A DNA stretch of 28,652 nucleotides from JBBQVO01 sp038211505 (GCA_038211505.1 JBBQVO010000019.1:1-28652), one strand, 5' to 3'; counted from the first letter of the stretch, positions 15,704 to 23,276 are shown. Program-made: numbers and translations. Notes: generated from the letters alone by a model not told the origin.

Positions 15704-16927
15704 CTATCCATTCTGTGCCTCCGCACGCGCCGCATCGTGCCGCCATTTGAAGCCGCTCTGCACTTTGTTCTTCTTGTCGAGGCGTCCACCGGCGACGATC
15801 TTCGCGAGATCGGTGAGGCTCTTCGCGGCGGTCGACTGCGGCGCCGTGATGACGATCGGCTGGCCGAGGTGCGTGCTCTGGCGAACCTTTTTGTCGTAGG
15901 GGATGCTCCAGAACACGTCACGCTGCAACGCATCCTGGATCACACCTACACGCACACCGTCATCGGGCGAGATCGCATTCATGACGATACGCACGCGCTC
16001 GTGCGAATATGACAATGTCTTTAACGCGCGCATCGCCTCGAGTGTATCTTTGACGCTGGCGAACTCTGTCGTCGTGACCCAGAGGATGATGTTGGAGATC
16101 TCGATGGTCATCTCCGATAGTTCAGTCAGCATGCCAGATGTGTCCAGCAGCACCGTGTCGTAGTGTTTTGCCAACAATTCAACGACGCGACGTACCTGAT
16201 CTGACGAGATGGTGCGCCACTCCAAGACGTTGGGACCGGCAAGAATGTCCAGTTCGCTCAGTTCGTGCCGGGTCATGTAGCGCGAGATGTCGTCACTTTG
16301 AATCGAGTCGATGTCGCGCACCATGTCGCCGAGCGTGCGCTCGGGTTTGATATCGAGCATGCCGGCCACATCCCCAAAGCCGTTGTCCAGATCGACGACG
16401 CAAATGGAGGCACGCCCGAGCCGTGCCATGGCCACCGCCAAGTTCGTGCTCACGGTCGACTTACCGATGCCTCCCTTAGCGCCGAACACGGTAACGACGG
16501 TTCCGGCCGTGGAAGCGGTTGGCATCTGACCAAGCCGTTGGAGCTTCTTTTTCTCCTCGCTCTCCAGCGCCGAAAGCACGGACAGCCGCATTGTCTCCGG
16601 CTTGATCGGCCGGGCCAGAAAGTCGCGAGCGCCCGACATCATCGCCTTCCGAATGGTTTCGATGTCTCGGGAATCGGAATACACGATGACAGGCGTTTCA
16701 GGAAATAAGCTCTGTAGCGATTCGACTGTCTGTAGTGGCCGCTCCATCGGCTCCTGAACGCCGATGAGGATGACGTCCGGCATCACCTCAGACGCCAGAG
16801 ATACGGCCTCGATGCCGTAGCTGCATTCGCCCGCGAGCGTCAGCCCTGAAGCTTTGATCGCTTGCTTAGCCTCGAAGCGCGCCTGAACGTCGCTATCGAT
16901 AACCAATGTGGAAGGTGTCTTCGCCAC
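15704..16927 (-). CDS. cpaE: CpaE/TadZ-like protein: pseudo-receiver plus ParA/MinD-type ATPase
   Basis: This 407-aa protein localises Tad machinery at the membrane or pole in other bacteria. Residues ~1-125 form a receiver-like domain: the acidic pair (Asp11, Asp13) and the Lys (K109 in RPIKP) remain, but the phospho-acceptor position in PDVILIGVQEP is Gly56, so it should not be phosphorylated. Residues ~140-390 form a MinD/ParA ATPase with deviant Walker A GAKGGIGKST (149-158), VVDLDNGFGD and VLLDTSGM. This matches the TadZ/CpaE pattern of an atypical receiver joined to an ATPase. The start is GTG 16927, with GGAGG four bases upstream. It lies between cpaB and tadA, which fits the assignment. 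Confidence 0.92.
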   Translation of the reverse strand: MAKTPSTLVIDSDVQARFEAKQAIKASGLTLAGECSYGIEAVSLASEVMPDVILIGVQEPMERPLQTVESLQSLFPETPVIVYSDSRDIETIRKAMMSGARDFLARPIKPETMRLSVLSALESEEKKKLQRLGQMPTASTAGTVVTVFGAKGGIGKSTVSTNLAVAMARLGRASICVVDLDNGFGDVAGMLDIKPERTLGDMVRDIDSIQSDDISRYMTRHELSELDILAGPNVLEWRTISSDQVRRVVELLAKHYDTVLLDTSGMLTELSEMTIEISNIILWVTTTEFASVKDTLEAMRALKTLSYSHERVRIVMNAISPDDGVRVGVIQDALQRDVFWSIPYDKKVRQSTHLGQPIVITAPQSTAAKSLTDLAKIVAGGRLDKKNKVQSGFKWRHDAARAEAQNG

Positions 16928-16959
16928 TCGGCCTCCGTGGAACGCTGGGACTTGGGTGA

Positions 16960-17805
16960 TTACTGCGCAGCCGGAAGCGTGATCAGGCTTGACGGATCCG
17001 TGACTGTGCCCTTATCGCCGTTCGGACGGAGGGCGAGATAGACTTTGTACTCTTCGGAGGCCAGCGCGACGAGCGGAACCTGGCTGGGTTCCACCGCAAG
17101 TGTCACGGACGTCGCCGATGGCGCAGCATCGGTCTTGTCGTTTCTGGTGCCAGTCGTGCCTACAGCGTCTTCGGCGACGATAGGCGTGCCATCCTTGCTC
17201 AGTGGCGCCGCTGGCTTGAGTGCGGTGTCGGAAACCGACAACACCTCGACGTCCTGAAGCAGCGTAAAGGCAGTCGGGAATTCCTTTTCGGGCTTCGTCG
17301 GGTCGACCCGATCCTTCTTGCCGATGACGATGACATCGACGTGGTCCCCGGCTAGAGGTAGCCCGCCGACGAAACTCGTTTCATCGACCTTGACCGCCGC
17401 TGCCCGCTTCCCTTGCGGAACCACGTCTGAGAAGAGCTTGCTCTTCGCAGACTGCCCGAGCTTCACGTCCGAGAACTGCTCGCCCTTGGCGACGTTGACG
17501 CGCACAGTTGCGCCGACCGCGCTCGATTTGTCCGTAATCGCACCCGAAATGACGCCGGCGGCGGGGAGCGACGCGGTACTCAGCATATCGGCGGTAATCT
17601 TCGTGCCGGCGGACAGATCCCGAGATGCTGTGACCACGTTTGTGGCGGAGGCAACCGACGCATTGTCCTTGGTGTTGCTATCGCCACCAAAATTGCTCAA
17701 CGCAACAAACACGAGGACCGCCGCGAGCACCGCCAGCATGATCGCTCCGATGAAGATGAGACGGTTAGCGCGTTCGGGACCTTGCTGCGACAGTGTTCGT
17801 GCCAT
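16960..17805 (-). CDS. cpaB: Flp pilus assembly protein CpaB/RcpC
   Basis: This 281-aa protein has one N-terminal TM (~17-37), an SAF domain (~57-118: VVTASRDLSAGTKITADMLS, then GATVRVNVAKGEQFSDVKL) and the CpaB C-terminal region (RAAAVKVDETSFVGGLPLAGDHVDVIVIG, and TLAVEPSQVPLVALASEEYKVYLALRP). SAF domains resemble sugar-binding antifreeze folds, and CpaB is thought to act outside the membrane, in diderms next to the secretin. Here no secretin gene is nearby, so it may instead contact the cell wall (inference). ATG 17805 has AAGGAG close upstream, and the tadG-like stop TAA overlaps that site, so the two are translationally linked. Confidence 0.93.
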   Translation of the reverse strand: MARTLSQQGPERANRLIFIGAIMLAVLAAVLVFVALSNFGGDSNTKDNASVASATNVVTASRDLSAGTKITADMLSTASLPAAGVISGAITDKSSAVGATVRVNVAKGEQFSDVKLGQSAKSKLFSDVVPQGKRAAAVKVDETSFVGGLPLAGDHVDVIVIGKKDRVDPTKPEKEFPTAFTLLQDVEVLSVSDTALKPAAPLSKDGTPIVAEDAVGTTGTRNDKTDAAPSATSVTLAVEPSQVPLVALASEEYKVYLALRPNGDKGTVTDPSSLITLPAAQ

Positions 17806-17813
17806 GATGCTCC

Positions 17814-19202
17814 TTATTGGGTGGTTTCGATCGCCAGCGGCGAAGTTTTGTCCTGCGAGGGATCGCCGATACCGCCGACGGCGCCGTCCGTGAGAATCAA
17901 TCGCAGCAGTACGGCACGTATTTCTTCGTGGCCGTTGGCGATGCCCAACGACGACTCACACTTGTTCAACGTATTGGAAAGCGTCGTATTGCCTTCATCG
18001 AAGCAGCCAACGATAAACACGCCGGCAAACCCCTTGACATGCTGAGCCGTATCATCCGTGAGAATGACGATCGCGACCCGCGGATTCGTGCAGGCCTTTT
18101 CCGCGTACGCAGTGCCAGGAGCATCAGCGCTTCCATTGACCGTATTCGGTGGGTTGTTCAAGCCTGGAGGGCCTACCTTTATGGCCGGAATCGCACTGCC
18201 ATCGCCGTATGTGAATGTCTCCTTGAATGTTCCGGCACCGCAGGTCTGCGGAATCGCGCCGGCGCCGGTCAGGCGCGCGTTCCAATTGCTCAGGGTGCTG
18301 GCGACGTTGCCGGGCTTGTCGGCTACGCAGTCCTGAGAGTTGATGACAACACTGCAGACGTTGTCGGTGTCGATCGAACACGTGAATGTGAGCCCGTCTT
18401 CAATCGCACTTCTTACATCGTTGGCTCCGCCACCACCCGTGCACTCATTATCATTCATCCGCGCGCGTATGAAGCCGCGATCACCGCCGTTGTGCGTGCC
18501 CTTCGCAGCGGACTTTATCACGCACTGCATGCCAACGCGTAAATTGTTCTCAACTCCCGGCGCGGGAGGTGGCGCCGCCGAATAACAGTCGTTGAATGCC
18601 GGGTCAAAATCTGTGTTAAACAGCTCGATCGGAATAGCGCCAATCGGGTTCGGACCGATCGTCTTCACCGAGCCAACGCACGCGGTCGACTTCGCTCCGA
18701 TATTGTCCTGATTCGAGAACGCGCCAAGCGCCTTCAAGAACAACCCAGGCGCAGGCCGCCGTACGGCCACTTCGATGGAGGGGGCGTGATTAATGTCTGA
18801 TCCCGTGGTGGGGCAGCTCTGACGCATGCAGGTCGTCACGGTGTGCTGGGCGCATCCATCCGACGCAAACACATCCTCTGCAGTGGGCGCCGGCGCCAGG
18901 TTCTTCGTCGCCAGCTGGAGCGCGCGCGCGCTCGCCTCGCTAAAGCTGGCGCTCGACAGCGATCCGGGCGTTTCGCCATCGGAAATCGACTGGATGTAGC
19001 GGGACGCGCCCGCGCGCGCCGCAGCGTCGGCGTCCTTCTGGGCGTCGCGCCGTTTGTTCTGCCAGAGGCCTTGATCAAGAGCGAACGCGCCGGCAATCAA
19101 TATGACGCTGAACACGGCGATAAACATGATCAGAAATTGGCCGCGCTCAGAGCGGCGGCCGTGGAAATCTTCCAGAATCCAACGTCGTAGGCGCATTAAC
19201 AT
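17814..19202 (-). CDS. TadG-like pseudopilin with Cys-rich ectodomain
   Basis: This is a 462-aa protein. The first ~60 residues are the TadE/TadG-like N-terminus: a basic stretch, ERGQFLIMFIAVFSVILIAGAFALDQG as membrane segment, then the hallmark DAQKDADAAARAGA. The remainder is a large extracellular region with 14 Cys (for example CAQHTVTTCMRQSC and TCSIDTDNVCSVV) and no von Willebrand A domain that I can see. TadG-type proteins are minor components that cap or anchor the pilus. ATG 19202 overlaps the stop of the upstream tadE-like gene, and GGGGG precedes it; ATG 19196, two codons further, is an alternative. Strong disulfide content is unusual for the family and suggests a rigid, secreted head. 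Confidence 0.85.
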   Translation of the reverse strand: MLMRLRRWILEDFHGRRSERGQFLIMFIAVFSVILIAGAFALDQGLWQNKRRDAQKDADAAARAGASRYIQSISDGETPGSLSSASFSEASARALQLATKNLAPAPTAEDVFASDGCAQHTVTTCMRQSCPTTGSDINHAPSIEVAVRRPAPGLFLKALGAFSNQDNIGAKSTACVGSVKTIGPNPIGAIPIELFNTDFDPAFNDCYSAAPPPAPGVENNLRVGMQCVIKSAAKGTHNGGDRGFIRARMNDNECTGGGGANDVRSAIEDGLTFTCSIDTDNVCSVVINSQDCVADKPGNVASTLSNWNARLTGAGAIPQTCGAGTFKETFTYGDGSAIPAIKVGPPGLNNPPNTVNGSADAPGTAYAEKACTNPRVAIVILTDDTAQHVKGFAGVFIVGCFDEGNTTLSNTLNKCESSLGIANGHEEIRAVLLRLILTDGAVGGIGDPSQDKTSPLAIETTQ

Positions 19203-19708
19203 GAGTCCCCCGTTCCGGTGGAGCCCGCTGGCGGCGTGATCGGTTGTTCCAGCCTCTGTACGGCACATTCGGTCACGAACCAGTCTGTCAGGATCCGGTT
19301 AGGAAGCGGAGTCAGAAAGCTGTTCTTGTACTTCACCTGGACGCGCACGGACGAACCGACTTGCCCGGCTGCGGGGGAGCCTCCCGGGCCCGAAATCCAT
19401 TCAACGCACACGACATTCGATACAGCGTTGTTCGTCATATCGCTGCAAGTGCCCGACGGGCTAGAACCCAACACTCCGTGCGCCTGATCTTTGACGCGCT
19501 GTACGATGTTTGTTTTGGCGGTGCTACCGGGATTGACGGAGACGGCGCCAAGGCGCGCACCCTCCTTCGCTCCGTTAGAAAGATTGTTGTAGCGCCCCAT
19601 GAGCAACCCGCCATCGATCACGGCAAAGAGCAAAAACGCGAAGATCGGGAAGATCACCGCGAACTCGACGAGCCCCTGCGCCCGTTGTCCCGCAAGACGT
19701 TTCATCAT
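19196..19708 (-). CDS. TadE-like pseudopilin
   Basis: This is a 170-aa minor pilin-like protein. The N-terminus RLAGQRAQGLVEFAVIFPIFAFLLFAVIDGGLLMG matches TadE: a Gly before LVEFA (the Glu5-like position), a hydrophobic helix, then NGAKEGARLGAV. The mature domain contains four Cys and YKNSFLTPL/TDWFVTECAVQR. TadE is processed by the same peptidase as Flp and helps initiate or stabilise the pilus. Tandem ATGs at 19708/19705 were chosen because the 60 codons upstream are low-complexity and overlap a DNA hairpin. The ribosome binding site is weak. Its last codons overlap the tadG-like start. Confidence 0.87.
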   Translation of the reverse strand: MMKRLAGQRAQGLVEFAVIFPIFAFLLFAVIDGGLLMGRYNNLSNGAKEGARLGAVSVNPGSTAKTNIVQRVKDQAHGVLGSSPSGTCSDMTNNAVSNVVCVEWISGPGGSPAAGQVGSSVRVQVKYKNSFLTPLPNRILTDWFVTECAVQRLEQPITPPAGSTGTGDSC

Positions 19709-19739
19709 GATTGCGACTCTGACCTGAACGAGTTCGGAC

Positions 19740-19765
19740 GGGGGCGGATCCGCAGACCCACCCCC
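19740..19765 (-). terminator. Hairpin between pilin genes and tadE-like gene
   Basis: On the minus strand GGGGGTGG pairs with CCGCCCCC (8 bp, one G-T pair) around a 10-nt loop that itself contains CGGATCCG. It lies 23 nt after the stop of the second pilin gene. It has no T-tract, so it probably acts as a partial terminator or 3' RNA stabiliser that lets pilin mRNA exceed that of the assembly genes. Confidence 0.5.
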
Positions 19766-19787
19766 GACCGGAACACTCCGAGTGCTG

Positions 19788-20018
19788 CTAGCAGCTTGGG
19801 TCGAACTTGACGCAGTTCGCAATCTTATTTCCGAACGTCGTGAAGGCGGCGGGCAGCGGCACCAGGACCAACGCGGCAAACAGCGCAATGCCGATCGCGC
19901 CGACGAGCACCGCGTACTCGATCACGTCCTGACCGTTCTCGTCCTTCATCGACTCGGTAACGGAACTGCCGAACCTCGTCACCCACGCGTAGGCCGAAAG
20001 AATGAGGTTGTTAACCAT
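19788..20018 (-). CDS. flp: Flp/Fap-type pilin 1
   Basis: This is a 76-aa type IVb pilin precursor. A 29-residue leader (MVNNLILSAYAWVTRFGSSV, then ESMKDENG) ends in Gly. The mature part starts QDVIEYAVLVGAIGIALFAAL with Glu at +5 and Tyr at +6, the Flp signature, and is about 47 aa long. It ends NCVKFDPSC, giving two Cys in the tail. Prepilin peptidase should cut after Gly29. ATG 20018 has GAGGAG about eight bases upstream; the open frame to 20063 is not needed. It differs from the neighbouring pilin at about nine positions, so the pair arose by recent duplication. The major structural subunit is probably one of the two. Confidence 0.93.
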   Translation of the reverse strand: MVNNLILSAYAWVTRFGSSVTESMKDENGQDVIEYAVLVGAIGIALFAALVLVPLPAAFTTFGNKIANCVKFDPSC

Positions 20019-20056
20019 ATGAGAACTCCTCGCCAACGCGGGCGATTCCCAGACTT

Positions 20057-20287
20057 TTAGCAAGTCGAGCTAAACTTGACGCAGTTCGCGACCTTGTTGC
20101 CGAACGTCGTGAACGCGGCGGGCAACGGCACGAGAACAAGCGCAGCGAACAGCGCGATACCGATCGCGCCGACGAGTACGGCGTACTCGATCACGTCCTG
20201 GCCGTTCTCATCCTTCATCGACTCGTGAACTGAGCTGCCGAGGCTCGTCACCCAAGCGTACACCGACAGAATCATGTTGTTAACCAC
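20057..20287 (-). CDS. flp: Flp/Fap-type pilin 2
   Basis: This is a 76-aa pilin precursor nearly identical to its downstream neighbour, with the same leader/mature boundary (G29-Q30), Glu34-Tyr35 and C-terminal Cys69 and Cys76. The start is GTG 20287, eight bases after a near-perfect AGGAGGG, the strongest ribosome binding site in the operon, as expected for a major pilin. It is the first gene of the minus-strand tad cluster, with a ~470-nt leader region upstream. Differences from the copy cluster in the leader and the last residues, while the hydrophobic assembly helix is unchanged, which points to purifying selection on the filament core. Confidence 0.93.
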   Translation of the reverse strand: MVNNMILSVYAWVTSLGSSVHESMKDENGQDVIEYAVLVGAIGIALFAALVLVPLPAAFTTFGNKVANCVKFSSTC

Positions 20288-20326
20288 TGTGCAAACCCTC
20301 CTAAGACCTGATGAATTGTGCGTTCA

Positions 20327-20343
20327 CCCCGCTACACACGGGG
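20327..20343 (-). promoter_or_regulatory. Hairpin in pilin leader
   Basis: CCCCG-7 nt-CGGGG, a 5-bp GC stem about 40 nt upstream of the pilin-2 start and just before its ribosome binding site. It may tune translation or stability of the pilin mRNA; it is short and could be chance. Confidence 0.3.
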
Positions 20344-20595
20344 AGACTTCCTGACTGTGATGAGGTTTAAACATGCTCGACCCTGCGCCACCTCACTGTC
20401 TGGCTACGAACGAGTTGCCGTCGCTCAAGCAGCCCGCAGATCGGCGAGCCTCTACTCGCGTCGACTGCCGAAGTTCTTGCTCGTTTCCCAACGCCAATCG
20501 ACCTCCGGCATTGCGTCCACTCCGCCGACACGCTTGACGAATCCGGCGCTGCAGCGCGCACCGCGTCGCCGCCGTGCTTCCTGCATCAGTGCCAC

Positions 20596-20620
20596 GCGTC
20601 GCCCAAACCATGGGCGACGC
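20596..20620. promoter_or_regulatory. 9-bp inverted repeat in pilin upstream region
   Basis: GCGTCGCCC-aaaccat-GGGCGACGC, a perfect 9-bp stem with a 7-nt loop, about 310 bp upstream of the pilin genes. It has no T-tract on either strand. It could be an operator or part of a structured leader RNA. The rest of 20288-20873 contains no gene that I can support. Confidence 0.45.
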
Positions 20621-20665
20621 CCAACCCAGCTCCGTATTAGGTGCTTGCGAGGGGTGTCGTCATCG

Positions 20666-20694
20666 AAGCTAACACCGGCTCATGGAGGTGTCAA
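20666..20694 (-). promoter_or_regulatory. Possible promoter of the flp-tad operon
   Basis: Minus strand: TTGACA (20694-20689), 17-nt spacer, TAGCTT (20671-20666). The -35 is perfect and the -10 weak. It would give a leader of roughly 370 nt. Confidence 0.35.
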
Positions 20695-20731
20695 TACGAT
20701 ACTTGACAATATGCGACAGCAAACCTTGACA
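20689..20731. promoter_or_regulatory. Three TTGACA boxes, two forming an inverted repeat
   Basis: TGTCAA-8 nt-TTGACA (20689-20708) is a perfect inverted repeat, and a further CTTGACA follows at 20725-20731, 23 bp from the previous one. The cluster sits between divergent transcription units, so it may contain overlapping -35 elements or an operator. No good -10 is visible for the plus-strand boxes. Confidence 0.35.
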
Positions 20732-20873
20732 AAGGGAGCGCTCCGCGAAGTGCAGTTTGGCATCGCGCGCCAACACCGAAACGTCGGGTCACGATACGCT
20801 GCTAAGCCCGGCGCACGCGTGCGTTCGAGTAACTAGAGTGATTGGGCAGAGACGTGCGGGCAACGGGGGAACG

Positions 20874-22331
20874 GTGTCTGGCTTAACTGGCGCTAAAGGT
20901 TCGTGGCTGACTCGACGCGTTCCCATCGTGTGGCCGCAGCTCGGCGTATTACTGGCGGTGCTCTTCGCGGCGCCCTTCGTCGTCGACGTTGATCCGGACT
21001 TCTGGTGGCACCTTCGTACGGGTGACCTGATTTGGCACGACGGCATACCTCGCAGCGACCCATTCTCATGGACCGCCGGTGGCCACGTGTGGACCGCTCA
21101 CGAGTGGCTCTCGGAAGCGATCATATTCGGTGTGCAGTTCATCGGCGGATATGCCGCAAACGCCGCTCTGTTCGGTGCCTTCGTGCTGGCCGCGCTGTTG
21201 CTCATGTACGATCTCGCCCGCCGCGGACACGCTGGCAGCCGCCCGCTGGTCGGGCTGATGCTCGTCGCCGTCGTAATCCTGTCAGTCTTCATTGCCGTGC
21301 GACCGCAGGTGTTTACCTGGCTGTTTTTCGCTCTGTTCGTCTTCGTCCTCCAACGCCGTTACGACGGCGAGGCACAGCCAGTATGGATCTTGCCACCCAT
21401 GATGGCGCTGTGGGTGAATCTGCATCTCGGGTTCGTCTATGGACTCATGCTGGTGGCGATTTGGTGCGTTGCCACCAGCATCGAGAACGTGCGGGAACGC
21501 CGGACGGCTGCGTTTTTGATGAGTGCGTGCTTGCTCGCCGCGTGTCTCAATCCGCACGGGCCGGCGATCTTCGTCTATCCCGTCCGCTACTTCTTCGAAG
21601 GGCAGGCCGATCGCGCCTTCGTAAGCGAGTGGCAGCGCCCGGACATTCGCCTCATTGCCCAGCAGCCGATCTTTCTCGCGGATGCCCTTCTCGCCGGGGC
21701 GGTCGCAGTCAAGTCACGGCCGCGTCCGTTCCTGCTTGCAGTCACCGTGATCTGCATCGCGCTGAGTCTTCAGGCGTTGCGCAACGCACCGTTTGTGGCA
21801 CTGCTCCTCCTTCCAGTCGCCGGCCCGGCGTTCGCCGGCCGGTGGGCTTCCGCTAACAGCGAGCGCGACTCCTCAACGCGCATTCACGCGGGAGTGGCTG
21901 TGGCAGTGATCGCGCTCGTCCTTGGTGGCGCGGGCCTCGTCGCCGTTGAACGAGGCGCCAGTATCTCACTCGGCGCTCCCAGCGATCAGGGGTATCCGTC
22001 GGCCGGCGTCGATCATCTCCACGAACACCCGGCGGGCACGCGCATACTCAATGAGTACAGTTGGGGCGGATATCTGATTTCGAAGTCGTATCCGGAGACA
22101 CTGGTCTTCGTCGACGGGCGCGCGGACTTCTATGGCAACCGCATCCTCAACGACTACGCGACGATTTACCGGGCGCGCCCGGGCTGGCAGGACCTGTTGG
22201 CCAAATATGATCCCGACGTTGTCTTCGTCTCAAAATCGGCGCCCATCGCGGATGCGTTACGCCAGGAACCTCATTGGCGGGAGGACTTCGTCGGCGAGGT
22301 CGAAGTGATCTTCGTGAGAAAGCCGACGTAA
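20874..22331 (+). CDS. Polytopic GT-C-like membrane protein, putative glycosyltransferase
   Basis: This is a ~485-aa protein with about ten membrane segments. After the first TM comes VDPDFWWHLRTGDLIWHDG, then PRSDPFSW and WTAHEWLSE, an acidic/aromatic periplasmic loop characteristic of a large family of GT-C-fold-like membrane proteins. The C-terminal soluble part has NEYSWGGYLI and VFVDGRADFYG. Such proteins are thought to use lipid-linked sugars, but no activity is proven for this subgroup. GTG 20874, just after GGGGGA, was chosen because the upstream extension to TTG 20757 is polar low-complexity. The gene is divergent from the pilin operon; pilin or surface glycosylation is a reasonable but untested inference. 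Confidence 0.8.
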   Translation: MSGLTGAKGSWLTRRVPIVWPQLGVLLAVLFAAPFVVDVDPDFWWHLRTGDLIWHDGIPRSDPFSWTAGGHVWTAHEWLSEAIIFGVQFIGGYAANAALFGAFVLAALLLMYDLARRGHAGSRPLVGLMLVAVVILSVFIAVRPQVFTWLFFALFVFVLQRRYDGEAQPVWILPPMMALWVNLHLGFVYGLMLVAIWCVATSIENVRERRTAAFLMSACLLAACLNPHGPAIFVYPVRYFFEGQADRAFVSEWQRPDIRLIAQQPIFLADALLAGAVAVKSRPRPFLLAVTVICIALSLQALRNAPFVALLLLPVAGPAFAGRWASANSERDSSTRIHAGVAVAVIALVLGGAGLVAVERGASISLGAPSDQGYPSAGVDHLHEHPAGTRILNEYSWGGYLISKSYPETLVFVDGRADFYGNRILNDYATIYRARPGWQDLLAKYDPDVVFVSKSAPIADALRQEPHWREDFVGEVEVIFVRKPT

Positions 22332-22448
22332 GCGCATTGGGCGCTGACCTTCATGTGCTCGACCGGCACGATCGCGGTTTCAACGCAGGCGTAGCAGTGT
22401 GCGTTGGATGGGGCGGCAATGCCGGGCGACGGCGAGCCGGCGGGCAGG

Positions 22449-22667
22449 CTACGGGAGGAGCGCCCTGTCAGCGCCGGACCTCGTGCGGGTGGCGTGTTCG
22501 CGTCGCGATTGCTCTTCGTTGACGACCTGGTGGACGCGCTGGCGGGAGACGCTGAAGTGCTCGGCAAGGCGCGTCTGGTGACCGCGTATGAGCATGTCCT
22601 GCCGAAGCAGGTAGCGGATCGCCAAGCGGAGCTTGGCAAGGCGTTCTGCGTCTCGTCGTATTACCAT
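22449..22667 (-). CDS. Small HTH protein
   Basis: This is a 72-aa protein. A basic helical N-terminus (IRRDAERLAKLRLAIRYLLRQD) is followed by a clear helix-turn-helix at ~33-52 (TRLAEHFSVSRQRVHQVVNEE) of the type found in sigma-factor-like and MerR/Cro-like regulators; the last 20 residues are basic and unstructured. ATG 22667 has a purine-rich GGGGACGGACG upstream. It is probably a small DNA-binding protein; its target is unknown. The longer overlapping frame 22271-22639 on the same strand is low-complexity Ser/Ala and was not taken. Confidence 0.6.
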   Translation of the reverse strand: MVIRRDAERLAKLRLAIRYLLRQDMLIRGHQTRLAEHFSVSRQRVHQVVNEEQSRREHATRTRSGADRALLP

Positions 22668-22716
22668 CGTCCGTCCCCGCGGGTTAGATCTCCAAGCGTC
22701 TTACTTCGGAACACGG

Positions 22717-22962
22717 TCATGCTCCGCGCGTTTCACCCTCGATGATCCTGACCGTCGAGTCGACGGTCAGGTACGCGCTCCCTACACTCCAGACAATCAT
22801 CAAGAGGCCGTAGGCGAGCCACTCAGCCTGTGAGTCGATAATTGCCCTCAGCCCACCGAACAGCGTGAAACCAAGGCTGATGGCCAAGCACACAAGCGCA
22901 CCTCTGAACATGAGCCGGTAGTTGCGCAGTTGCTTCTCCAACACGTCGTGATCCCAGTTCAT
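22717..22962 (-). CDS. Small two-TM membrane protein
   Basis: This is an 81-aa protein with a charged N-terminus (NWDHDVLEKQLRNYR), TM helices at ~18-42 and ~49-67, and a short acidic/basic tail. ATG 22962 follows AAGGAGG at ideal distance, so expression is likely. I recognise no family. It precedes the small HTH gene on the same strand with a 49-nt gap. Confidence 0.7.
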   Translation of the reverse strand: MNWDHDVLEKQLRNYRLMFRGALVCLAISLGFTLFGGLRAIIDSQAEWLAYGLLMIVWSVGSAYLTVDSTVRIIEGETRGA

Positions 22963-23276
22963 GTCGTCCTCCTTGACGCGACAGAACCTCCGTGCCGGCC
23001 GCGCGTGTATGGTGCGCCGTCAGCGGGTCGGAAGAGGCGGCTTCCGGTTGTTCTGCAATCGCGGCGTGCAGAAGTAGCGGCGCGTGTGGCGGGTCCGCCG
23101 ATAGCGTAGAGCCGAACGTTTGCGGCGTCAATCGATTAGTTGACGAGCCCAAAGATTGTTTGCGACGGGAACGCGGGCCGCGACCGTTCGCTCGTTATGC
23201 GCAACCGGTGCGCAACTAGCCATCACCTCCAACCGCGACTTGATCCACCGGAACGGCAAGAACAACGTGGCAGGCG
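22963..23276. other. Intergenic region, possible minus-strand promoter
   Basis: These 314 bp hold no gene that I can support. On the minus strand TTGACG (23131-23126), a 17-nt spacer and TACGCT (23108-23103) make a fair promoter for the small membrane protein at 22962. A direct repeat of TGCGCAAC occurs near 23198-23217. Confidence 0.35.

Noticed and set aside
20288..20640. c-di-GMP-I riboswitch in the pilin leader
   Set aside because: Some pieces (GCAGGG, TAGCGGGG) look similar, but the conserved GGGACGCAAAGCC core and the GAAA-type loop partner are absent by eye.
22271..22639. 122-codon minus-strand frame overlapping the small HTH gene
   Set aside because: Ser/Ala/Pro low complexity and overlap with the 3' end of the GT-C-like gene; the HTH frame is more convincing.
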